This document shows positions 48,911 to 59,233 of a stretch of DNA of 64,000 nucleotides, in pieces. How positions within the stretch are numbered: the stretch's first letter is position 1; each line of letters begins with the position of its first letter. A program made the position numbers and the translations under genes. The DNA is from Ectothiorhodospira sp. BSL-9. GTDB taxonomy: Bacteria > Pseudomonadota > Gammaproteobacteria > Ectothiorhodospirales > Ectothiorhodospiraceae. The notes under the pieces are model-generated. The model was not told the DNA's origin, ran no database searches, and saw nothing but the letters and a program-made list of their open reading frames with translations. The stretch is taken from contig NZ_CP011994.1 of NCBI RefSeq assembly GCF_001632845.1, forward strand, positions 1,994,001-2,058,000. Direction: 5' to 3'.

Positions 48911-49360
48911 ATGGAAGTCATTCTCCTGGAAAAGGTGGAAAACCTGGGCAACCTGGGTGACAAGGTACGCGTGCGTGCCGGGTATGCCCGTAACTACCTG
49001 CTGCCCCAGGGCAAGGCCAAGTTTGCCACCGAAGCCAACCTGGCCGAGTTCGAAGCTCGCCGTGCCGAACTGGAAAAGGCCGCTGCCGAGTCCCTGGCCG
49101 CCGCCGAGTCCCGCCGTGACAAGCTGGAGGCCATGACGGTCACCGTGACTGCCAAGGCCGGTGGTGAAGGCAAGCTGTTCGGCTCCGTGGGCACCGCCGA
49201 CATCGCCGATGCCGTGACCGCCGCTGGCGGTGAGCTGGAAAAGCGCGAAGTGCGCATGCCCGACGGTCCGCTGCGGGTGGTGGGTGAGTACGAGATTGCC
49301 CTGCAGCTGCACACCGACGTGAAGGCCACCTTGAAGGTCGTGGTGGCAGGCGAAGAATAA
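48911..49360 (+). CDS. rplI: 50S ribosomal protein L9
   Basis: This 149-residue protein starts [20 protein letters not shown], followed by [20 protein letters not shown] (RNA-binding N domain). A long connecting helix (residues about 42-75) and a C domain ([16 protein letters not shown]) follow. GAGGTAAAA provides the ribosome site. It closes the rpsF-rpsR-DUF2232-rplI operon. Confidence 0.97.
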   Translation: MEVILLEKVENLGNLGDKVRVRAGYARNYLLPQGKAKFATEANLAEFEARRAELEKAAAESLAAAESRRDKLEAMTVTVTAKAGGEGKLFGSVGTADIADAVTAAGGELEKREVRMPDGPLRVVGEYEIALQLHTDVKATLKVVVAGEE

Positions 49361-49423
49361 GCGTTCACGTCACATCGGTGGGGGCTTGGGCCCCTGCGGG
49401 GTGTGGCACGGTGAGCGTGTGAA

Positions 49424-49509
49424 GTGGGAGCGGCCCCTGGCCGCGAAGGGATGGCTCGGCCCTGACCAGGGTGCCGTTCGCTGCCTTCGCGGCCAGGGGC
49501 CGCTCCCAC
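49424..49509. repeat. REP doublet (REPIN-like): perfect 26-bp inverted pair
   Basis: The left arm 49424-49449 (starting GTGGGAGCGGCCCCTGGCCG) is the exact reverse complement of 49484-49509, with a 34-base spacer. Each arm is itself palindromic in its GCGGCC/GGCCGC core. Related single elements are at 40779 and 62915. It lies in the 236 bp spacer between rplI and dnaB. Confidence 0.9.
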
Positions 49510-49596
49510 ATGGAGTGGCCTCGAAATCATGCTATTGTTTCGATGAGGCACCGCCCATCCGTGCTTTGGTTGCTCGACTCCTTCCGGTAGAACTCC

Positions 49597-50994
49597 ATGT
49601 ACGAAACACCCCCACCGCCCCATTACGATACCGATACCTCTTCGCTCAAGATTCCACCCCATTCCATTGAGGCCGAGCAGGCCGTGCTCGGCGGCCTCAT
49701 GCTGGAGAATGAGGCCTGGGACACGGTGGCCGACGGCGTGGCCGAGGTGGACTTCTATCGACACGATCACCGGCTGATCTTCCGCGCCATCGCCGAGCTG
49801 GCGGGCCGCAATGCCCCCTTCGATGTGGTGACCATCTCCGAACGCCTGGAATCCCGCGGCGAACTGGAGGAGGCCGGTGGGCTGGCCTACCTGGGCCTGT
49901 TGGCCCGCGATACGCCCAGCGCCGCCAATATCTCCGCGTATGCTGCGATCGTGCGCGAACGCTCCGTGGTGCGCCAGCTGATCAGCGTGGGCACCGGCAT
50001 TGCCGATAGCGGCTTCAGGCCCGAGGGCCGCGACAGCCAGCAACTGCTGGACGAGGCGGAACAGAAAGTCTTCAAGATCGCCGAACAGGGCCAGCGTTCC
50101 CGCCAGGGTTTTCGCGGCATGCGCACCCTGCTCAAGTCCACCGTTGAACACATCGAGATGCTCTTCGAGCAGGACACGCCCATCACCGGTCTGCCCACCG
50201 GCTACGATGAGTTCGACGAGATGACCTCCGGTCTGCAGCCGGGCGATCTGGTGATCATGGCCGGGCGCCCCTCCATGGGCAAGACTTCCTTCGCCATGAA
50301 CATGGCCGAATATGCCGCCCTCAAGCAGCAGTATCCGGTGGCCGTGTTCAGCATGGAGATGCCCGGCGAGCAGTTGGCCATGCGACTGCTGTCATCGCTC
50401 GGGCGCATCAATCAGCAACGCCTGCGCACCGGGCGCCTGGAGGATGATGACTGGCCCCGGTTCTCCAGCGCCGTGTCCATGCTCTCCGAGGCCCAGCTAT
50501 ACATCGACGACAGTCCAGCCCTGTCACCCAACGACCTGCGCGCCCGTGCCCGCCGGCTGATGCGCGAGCACAAGAAGCTGGGCCTGATCGTCGTGGATTA
50601 TCTCCAGCTGATGCAGGTGCCCGGCAGCGCCGAGAACCGGACCAACGAGATCTCGGAAATCTCCCGGGGGCTCAAGGCACTGGCCAAGGAAATGAGTGTG
50701 CCGGTGATCGCCTTGTCCCAGCTGAACCGCAGCCTGGAACAGCGCCCCAACAAGCGCCCGGTGATGTCGGATCTGCGCGAATCAGGCGCCATTGAGCAGG
50801 ATGCCGACCTGATCGTCTTCATCTACCGGGACGAGGTCTACAACGAGGACAGTCCCGACAAGGGCACGGCGGAGATCATCATTGCCAAGCAGCGTAATGG
50901 TCCCATCGGGGTGGTGCGGCTGACCTTCCTGGGGCAGTACACCCGGTTCGAGAACTACGTGCCGGAGATCTACTCCAACGAGGCCTTTTCGTGA
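49597..50994 (+). CDS. dnaB: Replicative DNA helicase DnaB
   Basis: This 465-residue hexameric 5'-3' helicase of the replication fork has an N-terminal DnaB_N domain (SIEAEQAVLGGLMLENEAWD). The RecA-like motor carries Walker A AGRPSMGKTSFAMNMAE (around residues 221-237), Walker B LIVVDYLQLM and the SDLRESGAIEQDADLIVFIYR motif. No intein is present. It overlaps alr by 4 bp (GTGA). Confidence 0.97.
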   Translation: MYETPPPPHYDTDTSSLKIPPHSIEAEQAVLGGLMLENEAWDTVADGVAEVDFYRHDHRLIFRAIAELAGRNAPFDVVTISERLESRGELEEAGGLAYLGLLARDTPSAANISAYAAIVRERSVVRQLISVGTGIADSGFRPEGRDSQQLLDEAEQKVFKIAEQGQRSRQGFRGMRTLLKSTVEHIEMLFEQDTPITGLPTGYDEFDEMTSGLQPGDLVIMAGRPSMGKTSFAMNMAEYAALKQQYPVAVFSMEMPGEQLAMRLLSSLGRINQQRLRTGRLEDDDWPRFSSAVSMLSEAQLYIDDSPALSPNDLRARARRLMREHKKLGLIVVDYLQLMQVPGSAENRTNEISEISRGLKALAKEMSVPVIALSQLNRSLEQRPNKRPVMSDLRESGAIEQDADLIVFIYRDEVYNEDSPDKGTAEIIIAKQRNGPIGVVRLTFLGQYTRFENYVPEIYSNEAFS

Positions 50995-52073
50995 AGCGCG
51001 CTGCCCGGGCGCATCTGCGGCTGGGTGCCCTGGAGCATAATCTGGGGCGGGTGCGGCAGGCTGCGCCGGGCCGGTGCGTGATGGCCGTGATCAAGGCCGA
51101 GGCTTACGGGCACGGTCTCCTGAGAGTGGCCGATGTACTGGCGCCGCTGGCGGATGGGTTTGCCGTGTCCTGCATGGACGAGGCAGAGGCCTTGCGTGGC
51201 GCCGGTTTCCGCCTGCCCCTTCTGGTGATGCAGGGCTTCAGGAATGACCGGGAACTGCGCCAGGCCGCGCGTGAAGACATCAGTGTGGTGGTCCACGACG
51301 AGAGCCAGCTTCGCCTCCTGGAAACCACGCCGCTTTCCAGCCCATTGCAGGTCTGGCTCAAGCTCGATACCGGCATGGGGCGCCTGGGTTTCCCCGCCAT
51401 GCGCGCCGCCGCCTTGCATGGCGGGCTTCAGCGGTGTGCCCAGGTGATGCAGCCACCGGTATGGATGACTCATCTGGCCTGTGCCGATGAGCCAGAGCGT
51501 GCGGAGAATGCTGCCCAGTTGGACCGTTTCGAAGCAGCCACCCAGGGGCTGCCAGGTCCGCGCAGCCTGGCTAACTCCGCGTCCATCCTCGCCTTGCCGC
51601 GCAGTCACGGGGACTGGGTTCGCCCCGGTATCATGCTCTATGGGGCCTCGCCCCTGGCCGACCGGGACCCCGCCCGGCATGGGCTTGAGCCGGTGATGCA
51701 CCTGCAGGCACCCCTGGTGGCCATCCAGGATCGGGCCCTGGGGGATACCGTGGGCTATGGCGCCACCTTCCAGTGCCCCAGGCCCACCCGGGTGGGTGTG
51801 GTGGCCATTGGCTATGCCGATGGTTACCCCCGGCATGTGCCCAATGGCACCCCGGTCCTGGTGGGCGCACGGCGTGCCCCGCTGATCGGTCGCGTGTCCA
51901 TGGACATGATCACCGTGGATCTGACCGACCATCCTCAGGCGGCCGTGGGTGACCCCGTCACCTTGTGGGGCGAAGGCCTGCCGGTGGATGAGATCGCGGC
52001 GGCCGCCGAGACCATCAGCTACGACCTGCTCTGTGCCGTGGCCGATCGTGTGCAGGTGACCACGCAGCCCTGA
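50991..52073 (+). CDS. alr: Alanine racemase
   Basis: This 360-residue PLP enzyme supplies D-alanine for peptidoglycan. The PLP lysine is Lys35 in AVIKAEAYGHG. WLKLDTGMGRLGF, RPGIMLYGASPL, the catalytic Tyr region VGYGATF and GRVSMDMITVDLT are present. It starts with GTG at 50991, overlapping dnaB, the usual dnaB-alr pairing. Confidence 0.96.
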   Translation: MKRAARAHLRLGALEHNLGRVRQAAPGRCVMAVIKAEAYGHGLLRVADVLAPLADGFAVSCMDEAEALRGAGFRLPLLVMQGFRNDRELRQAAREDISVVVHDESQLRLLETTPLSSPLQVWLKLDTGMGRLGFPAMRAAALHGGLQRCAQVMQPPVWMTHLACADEPERAENAAQLDRFEAATQGLPGPRSLANSASILALPRSHGDWVRPGIMLYGASPLADRDPARHGLEPVMHLQAPLVAIQDRALGDTVGYGATFQCPRPTRVGVVAIGYADGYPRHVPNGTPVLVGARRAPLIGRVSMDMITVDLTDHPQAAVGDPVTLWGEGLPVDEIAAAAETISYDLLCAVADRVQVTTQP

Positions 52074-52143
52074 GTCAGGGTCATCCGGCTTTCGCGATTT
52101 CCCGCTTGCTGATAGCCTGTACTCCTCCCAGGAGAGAGCAGGC

Positions 52144-53382
52144 ATGGATTCAGCAAGGCACCTTGAAGCGGGCACCTACATCGCCCGGCAACCGATTTAT
52201 AATCAGCAACTGGGGGTCTACGCCTACGAGTTGCTATTCCGTACAGCCACCACCCCGGACAGTGCGACAGCCAGTGATGCCGCCACCTCCCATGTGATGC
52301 TCAGCGCATTCGGGGAGATCGGCCTGGATGCGCTGGTGGGCAGTCGCCTGGCCGCCATCAACATGACCTGGCGCCTGATGGAGGAATTGCGGGAGCTGGC
52401 CGTCCCTGCGGGTCGCATGATTCTGGACCTGCCGCCATCGTTGCCCTGTGATGAAGACGCCGTGGAGTTGCTGCGCGGGCTCTCCGGGCAGGGGTATGTG
52501 CTGGCCCTGGATGACTATGTCCCCGGTACGTCCCGGGATGCCCTGTTGCCCGTGGTGCATCAGGTGAAGATCGACACGGCCCGTTCCCGGCCGGATGACC
52601 TGCGTCTCATCTTCAAGGGGCTGAAGGCGACGCAGGTGGAAAAAGTAGCCAAGAAGGTGGAGACCCTGGAGGACTATGAATTCCTTCGGGACCTGGGTTT
52701 CAACTATTTTCAGGGCTATTTTCTCAGCCGGCCCCGGGTGTTTCGCGCGGTCAATCTGCCCACCGGAAAGCTCACCGTGTTGCGCCTGCTGGCGCGGTTG
52801 CAGCAGCCGGATATGGATGTCCACGAACTGCAGCATCTGATCGCACAGGATCCGGGGCTGGCCTTCAAGCTGCTCAAGTTGATCAACTCCCCCTTCTTCG
52901 GACTCAACCGTGAGGTGGACTCCCTGGCCCGGGCCATTCTCATCCTGGGCCACCGCAAGCTGGTCACCTGGGCCTGCATGCTGGTGCTCAGCGGTCTTGA
53001 GGACCGTCCCCCAGGACTGGTGCACCTGTGCCTGCAGCGCGCCGGCCTGTGCGAGCGCATCGCCCGTATGGCCGGTCGTCGCCCGGTGGAGCGGTATTTT
53101 ACGGCCGGTCTGTTCTCGGCCCTGGACCTGGTGATGGAACGCCCCCTGCCGCAGGTGATTGGTCCCTTGCCCCTGGATGACCAGATCAAGCGTGCCTTGC
53201 TGGAGGGGGAGGGTGAACTGGGTGAGGTGGTGGCCTGTGCCCGGGCCTGCGAGACCGACCAGGTGGCGGCCGTGGCCTTTGCTGACCTGCCCCGGGAAGA
53301 CATCATGAATGCCATGCTGGAGGCCGGTCAGTGGGCAGATGACGTTCAGTCGGTTTCCATCTCCGACACGGTGCGGCGTTGA
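52144..53382 (+). CDS. EAL-HDOD signalling protein with degenerate EAL domain
   Basis: This 412-residue protein begins YIARQPIYNQQLGVYAYELL, an EAL-like fold in which the catalytic ELL motif is replaced by YELLFR and the later DDFG position reads LDDYVPG. Active-site Glu and Asp residues for c-di-GMP cleavage are therefore mostly missing. Residues about 205-400 are an HDOD domain (LIAQDPGLAFKLLKLINSPFFG; LILGHRKLVTWACMLVL). This is the YuxH/CdgJ architecture, usually a non-enzymatic regulator of motility or surface behaviour. Its stop overlaps the -35 of the metZ promoter. A GGAGAG ribosome site is at about 52131. Confidence 0.92.
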   Translation: MDSARHLEAGTYIARQPIYNQQLGVYAYELLFRTATTPDSATASDAATSHVMLSAFGEIGLDALVGSRLAAINMTWRLMEELRELAVPAGRMILDLPPSLPCDEDAVELLRGLSGQGYVLALDDYVPGTSRDALLPVVHQVKIDTARSRPDDLRLIFKGLKATQVEKVAKKVETLEDYEFLRDLGFNYFQGYFLSRPRVFRAVNLPTGKLTVLRLLARLQQPDMDVHELQHLIAQDPGLAFKLLKLINSPFFGLNREVDSLARAILILGHRKLVTWACMLVLSGLEDRPPGLVHLCLQRAGLCERIARMAGRRPVERYFTAGLFSALDLVMERPLPQVIGPLPLDDQIKRALLEGEGELGEVVACARACETDQVAAVAFADLPREDIMNAMLEAGQWADDVQSVSISDTVRR

Positions 53383-53407
53383 CAGGCACATCCGGGTCTC
53401 TTAAATT
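53379..53407 (+). promoter_or_regulatory. Promoter of the metZ riboswitch transcript
   Basis: TTGACA (53379-53384, overlapping the upstream stop codon) and TAAATT (53402-53407) are exactly 17 bp apart. A start near 53414 would place the hairpin and aptamer at the very 5' end of the RNA. Confidence 0.7.
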
Positions 53408-53445
53408 GACAATAGTCAGTCAGCGCAAGTCGCTGACCCTATGGC

Positions 53446-53498
53446 GGCGCCGATTTGATCCAGCTTGCGGGCGCCTTACAAATACGGCTAAATCGGGT
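53446..53498 (+). ncRNA. SAM-II riboswitch aptamer upstream of metZ
   Basis: P1 is GGCGCC (53446-53451) with GGCGCC (53470-53475). The loop GATTTGATCC (53452-53461), the TTGC element (53465-53468), then AAATACGGCTAAATCGGG (53480-53497) align base for base in length with the 52-nt SAM-II RNA of known structure, whose matching elements are GAUUUAACC, UUGC and AAAUGUAGCUAAAAAGGG. SAM-II senses S-adenosylmethionine through an H-type pseudoknot and is best known before met genes of alphaproteobacteria. A 7-bp hairpin GTCAGCG-CAAGT-CGCTGAC (53419-53437) sits just 5' of it. Confidence 0.9.
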
Positions 53499-53525
53499 GA
53501 CGACCCGTTTTGGCGGGTTTTTTTG
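53494..53525 (+). terminator. Riboswitch-controlled terminator before metZ
   Basis: ACCCG (53503-53507) can pair with CGGGT (53514-53518), followed by a T run to 53524. The same ACCCG can instead pair with CGGGT at 53494-53498, the 3' end of the SAM-II aptamer. Ligand binding, which ties up the 3' GG bases in the pseudoknot, would leave ACCCG free to form the terminator, so high SAM would shut off metZ. Confidence 0.8.
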
Positions 53526-53557
53526 TGCCCGACGGGGCGGGTGAGGGCAATCCGACC

Positions 53558-54763
53558 ATGGAACATCCCCTGAACGATCCCGGTGAAACCGCCGAGGGCT
53601 TTGATACCCGCGCGGTCCGCGCCGGGCAGCGGCGCGGACCCGAGCAGGAGCATTCCGACCCCATCTACGCCACGTCCAGCTTCGTGTTCTCCAGTGCCGC
53701 CGAGGCCGCAGCGCGTTTTGCCGGTGACGAGCCAGGCAACATCTACGCCCGCTTCACCAACCCCACGGTACGCACCTTTCAGGATCGCCTGGCAGCCCTG
53801 GAAGGCGGAGAGGCCTGCGTGGCGACTGCCTCGGGGATGTCGGCCATCCTGTCCACCTGTCTGTCCCTGCTGAAGGCCGGTGACCACATCGTGTCCTCGC
53901 GCTCGGTGTTCGGTTCCACCACCAATCTGTTCAGCAATTACCTCACCCGCTTCGGTATCCAGGTCACCTACGTCCCGCTGGGGGATCTTGAGGCCTGGGA
54001 GGCCGCCATCCGGCCCGAGACCCGTCTGTTGTTCGCGGAAACCCCGTCCAACCCCCTCACCGAACTGGTGGACATCCGCGCCCTGGCGGACCTGGCCCAT
54101 GCCCATGACTGTCTGCTGGCCATGGATAACTGCTTTTGTACTCCGGCCCTGCAGCGGCCGCTGGAACTGGGGGCCGACCTGGTGATCCACTCTGCCACCA
54201 AATACCTGGATGGCCAGGGGCGATGTGTGGGGGGCGCCGTGGTGGGTGACGCCGAACGGGTGGGCAAGGAGGTGTTCGGCTTCCTGCGCACGGCCGGCCC
54301 CACCATGAGCCCCTTCAACGCCTGGGTATTCCTCAAGGGTCTGGAAACGCTGCGGTTACGCATGCGTGCCCACTGTGAATCCGCGCTGGCCCTGGCCCGA
54401 TGGCTGGAAGAGCAGCCGGGCGTGGCGCGCGTCCACTATCCGGGGCTGCCCTCCCACCCGCAGCATGCCCTGGCCAGCCGTCAGCAGGCGGCCTATGGGG
54501 GCATTGTTGCCTTCGAGGTCAAGGGGGCGCGGGAGCAGGCCTGGCAGGTGATCGACAGTACCCGCCTGCTGTCCATTACGGCGAACCTTGGGGACGCCAA
54601 GACCACCATCACCCATCCGGCCACCACCACCCACGGTCGCATCCAGCCCGAGCAGCGGGAGGTCCAGGGGATCGGTGAATCCCTGATCCGCGTGGCGGTG
54701 GGGCTTGAGGATATCCAGGACATCCAGCGGGACCTGGCCTGTGGGCTCGCCCGTCTCCCCTGA
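53558..54763 (+). CDS. metZ: O-succinylhomoserine sulfhydrylase MetZ
   Basis: This 401-residue PLP enzyme of the Cys/Met metabolism family joins sulfide directly to O-succinylhomoserine to give homocysteine. PLP-Lys215 lies in HSATKYLDGQGR; YARFTNPTV, TASGMSAILSTCLSLLKAGD and ETPSNPLTELVDI are typical. The LDGQGRCVGGAV stretch favours MetZ over MetB or MetY. The ATG at 53558 is behind GAGGG (about 53543). It is monocistronic under a SAM-II riboswitch. Confidence 0.93.
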   Translation: MEHPLNDPGETAEGFDTRAVRAGQRRGPEQEHSDPIYATSSFVFSSAAEAAARFAGDEPGNIYARFTNPTVRTFQDRLAALEGGEACVATASGMSAILSTCLSLLKAGDHIVSSRSVFGSTTNLFSNYLTRFGIQVTYVPLGDLEAWEAAIRPETRLLFAETPSNPLTELVDIRALADLAHAHDCLLAMDNCFCTPALQRPLELGADLVIHSATKYLDGQGRCVGGAVVGDAERVGKEVFGFLRTAGPTMSPFNAWVFLKGLETLRLRMRAHCESALALARWLEEQPGVARVHYPGLPSHPQHALASRQQAAYGGIVAFEVKGAREQAWQVIDSTRLLSITANLGDAKTTITHPATTTHGRIQPEQREVQGIGESLIRVAVGLEDIQDIQRDLACGLARLP

Positions 54764-54808
54764 TACGTTGCGCCGGCTCGGGTTCAGGATTGGCCTGGCG
54801 GGTCATTA

Positions 54809-54874
54809 ATAGCAAAGATCTATCAGGATCATCCGAAAGCTACATTTGAATTTATCACGCTCATACCCTATAAC
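54809..54874 (+). promoter_or_regulatory. katG promoter with OxyR-like site
   Basis: ATAGCAAAGATCTAT (54809-54823) matches one half of the OxyR consensus ATAGNTNNNANCTAT at all but one defined base. A weaker second half ending AAAGCTAC lies at 54829-54843. Directly downstream TTGAAT (54846-54851) and TATAAC (54869-54874) form a promoter with 17 bp spacing. This is where OxyR binds to activate katG. Confidence 0.65.
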
Positions 54875-55000
54875 TCTAAGGGCAGAACAATTGAACGTCC
54901 GGCGGTGTCACCCCCTCCAAGGGGTGTCTGCCAAGCATCCCGGACAGGGGCGGATGGTCCCATTCGGGGTGCCGGTTCAGTACAACACGATGAGCAATAA

Positions 55001-57199
<2,199 letters not shown>

Positions 57200-57219
57200 G
57201 TCATTCTTTCACCCGAAAA

Positions 57220-57243
57220 CCCTCTCCCGCTGGCGGGCGAGGG
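57220..57243. repeat. Diverged CCCTCTCCCGC palindromic repeat after katG
   Basis: CCCTCTCCCGC (57220-57230) and GCGGGCGAGGG (57233-57243) form an imperfect stem around TG. It is a diverged member of the family at 7084 and 21906. Confidence 0.65.
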
Positions 57244-57250
57244 CAACCAA

Positions 57251-57296
57251 GGGGCGGATGGGCTACGCAATGCGCAGGCCCGTCCGCCCCTTTTAT
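57251..57296 (+). terminator. Intrinsic terminator of katG
   Basis: GGGGCGGATGGGC (57251-57263) pairs with GCCCGTCCGCCCC (57278-57290), 13 bp with one G-U pair, followed directly by TTTTAT. The rest of the spacer up to 57500 shows no gene; a frame open through it has no family resemblance. Confidence 0.85.
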
Positions 57297-57525
57297 CATG
57301 TCTCCCCCTTTTATTGCTTACTTGCCATCCCGCTGGCCGGCCCGTCTGTTCCCCCTGCTACGGGTCATGCCCCTGGTTTGTAGCCAAGCCCACACAATGT
57401 TCCCGGTGACGACGACACTAAAATCATCTTTAAAACAATCACTTCACCTGGAATGTGTTATCTGGCCCGGAATATGCATTGCCACTCCCCGACGCACAGT
57501 GCATTTTCACCCGCTGCATGTCATG

Positions 57526-57549
57526 CGTTATATACAGGCAAACATAACG
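57526..57549. promoter_or_regulatory. ModE operator over the modE promoter
   Basis: CGTTATATA (57526-57534) and AACATAACG (57541-57549) are separated by six bases, matching the ModE consensus CGNTATATA-N6-TATATANCG closely (left half exact, right half two differences). A -10-like TTATAT (57528-57533) lies inside it, with TTTCAC 17 bp upstream, so molybdate-bound ModE would repress its own operon. Confidence 0.8.
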
Positions 57550-57568
57550 AAATCCCATAAGGTTCCCC

Positions 57569-58366
57569 ATGCAACCGGAAATCGAAGGTCAGTTCTGGTT
57601 CAAGCTGCAAGGCAAGCCCTTTCTCGGCAGCGCGCGGATTCAGCTGCTTGAACAGGTGGCGGCCACCGGCTCCATCTCGGCGGCCGCTCGCGCCATCGGC
57701 ATGAGCTACAAGGCGGCCTGGGACGCCATCGACGCCATGAACAACCTGTCTGATCAGCCCCTGCTGAAACGCCAGGCAGGTGGACGTCATGGGGGCGGCA
57801 CCCGGCTCACGGCCCATGGCGAACAGGTGATTGCCCAGTACCGGTCGGCCGATCAGGCCTACCAGCAGTTTCTGGAGCAAATGGCGCAATCCACCGGCGA
57901 ACTGGGGGATGTCTGGACACTGATGAGGAAACTCTCCATGCGTACGACAGCAAGGAATCATTACCAAGGCAAGGTCTGTCGGATCACTCGGGGCGCGGTC
58001 AGCGATGAGGTGACCGTGGACATCGGCCACGGCCTGGAGATCCATGCGGTGGTTACTCACGAGGCGGGGCAGGAGCTGGGCCTGGAACAGGGCAGGGAGG
58101 TCCATGTGCTGATCAAGTCCTCGTTCGTGGTGCTGGGCGAGATGACGGGTGATCTGCGCGTCTCTGCCCGAAACCGTCTGCCGGGCAGGGTCGCCCACGT
58201 GGAGGCGGGCCCCGTGAATGCTGAGGTCAAGCTGGATCTGGGTCATGGCCGCGTGCTCACTGCCATCGTCACCCGCGAGGCCCTGGACGAGGGCTGGCTT
58301 ACCGAAGGGGCCGAGGCCTGTGCCCTGATCAAGGCTTCCCATGTACTGCTGGCAGTGACCGATTGA
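57569..58366 (+). CDS. modE: Molybdate-responsive transcriptional regulator ModE
   Basis: This 265-residue protein has an N-terminal winged HTH of LysR type (residues about 15-85: LEQVAATGSISAAARAIGMSYKAAWDAIDAMN) and two Mop/TOBE domains (about 125-190 and 198-262). Each has the molybdate-binding style of SARNRLPGRVAHVEAGPVNAEV. ModE binds molybdate and represses the transporter operon. Its likely operator lies 20 bp upstream. modA follows after 65 bp. Confidence 0.95.
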   Translation: MQPEIEGQFWFKLQGKPFLGSARIQLLEQVAATGSISAAARAIGMSYKAAWDAIDAMNNLSDQPLLKRQAGGRHGGGTRLTAHGEQVIAQYRSADQAYQQFLEQMAQSTGELGDVWTLMRKLSMRTTARNHYQGKVCRITRGAVSDEVTVDIGHGLEIHAVVTHEAGQELGLEQGREVHVLIKSSFVVLGEMTGDLRVSARNRLPGRVAHVEAGPVNAEVKLDLGHGRVLTAIVTREALDEGWLTEGAEACALIKASHVLLAVTD

Positions 58367-58431
58367 CCCCAGGCTCAGCAAACAACCATCACCTTCATTG
58401 AACGCGATTTCACTTGAAAAGGAATAAAACC

Positions 58432-59199
58432 ATGAGCCTTGTGTTATTCAGAGGACTGCTTGGCCTCACCCTGCTTGTCTTGATGGGCACGCTGCAGGCA
58501 CAAGAGCCCACCCGCATTGCCGCCGCTGCCGATTTGCGCTTTGCCATGGACGAGATCCTGGAGGCCTATCAGGAAGACCATCCCGACCGCTCCATTGAGG
58601 TGATTTATGGCTCATCCGGTCGTTTCCGCGCCCAGATCGAGAATGGCGCGCCCTTTGACCTGTATTTTTCCGCCGATATCGAGTACCCGCGGATGCTTGA
58701 GGAGCGCGGGTTTGCGGCCTCCGAGGTCATTCCCTACGCCATAGGCCGCATCGTGTTGTGGAGCAACACGGTGGATGCTTCCGAACTGACCCTGGAGGAT
58801 CTTTCCCGACCGGAGTTTCGGCGGATCGCCATTGCCAATCCCCGCCATGCCCCCTATGGGAAACGGGCGGAGGAGGCGTTGCGGGCCGTTGGTCTGTGGG
58901 ATGAGTTGGTGCCCCGCTTTGTCTTTGGGGAGAACATCGCCCACGCACTGCAGCTGGTGGAGAGCGGTGCGGCCCAGGTGGGCGTAGTGGCGCTGTCGCT
59001 GGCGCTCAATCCCCATGTGAGGGATCAGGGCCCTTATTACCTGATCGATGACGATCTGCACAATCCGCTGGAGCAGGGTTTCATCATCACCCGTCGAGCC
59101 GCCGACAACGAGACCGCTGCCGACTTTGCCGAGTACATGAACGCCCCCACGAGCCGTGCCGTCATGCGGGCCTATGGGTTCATCCTGCCCGGCGAATGA
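58432..59199 (+). CDS. modA: Molybdate ABC transporter, periplasmic binding protein
   Basis: This 255-residue protein has a signal peptide (LLGLTLLVLMGTLQAQ) and a mature part starting near EPTRIAAAADLRFAMDEI. YGSSGRFRAQIENGAPFDLYFSAD carries the oxyanion-binding Ser residues, and IANPRHAPYGKRAEEAL is the second family signature. The ATG at 58432 is behind AAGGAATAA; a TTG upstream is less likely. Tungstate may also be bound. Confidence 0.95.
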   Translation: MSLVLFRGLLGLTLLVLMGTLQAQEPTRIAAAADLRFAMDEILEAYQEDHPDRSIEVIYGSSGRFRAQIENGAPFDLYFSADIEYPRMLEERGFAASEVIPYAIGRIVLWSNTVDASELTLEDLSRPEFRRIAIANPRHAPYGKRAEEALRAVGLWDELVPRFVFGENIAHALQLVESGAAQVGVVALSLALNPHVRDQGPYYLIDDDLHNPLEQGFIITRRAADNETAADFAEYMNAPTSRAVMRAYGFILPGE

Positions 59200-59233
59200 T
59201 GCCGGCTGACATACCTGCAAGGAGTCCAGCGGC

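Noticed and set aside
57298-57651. A plus-strand frame between katG and modE
   Set aside because: It begins inside the katG terminator tail, overlaps the ModE operator and modE start in another frame, and shows no recognisable sequence.
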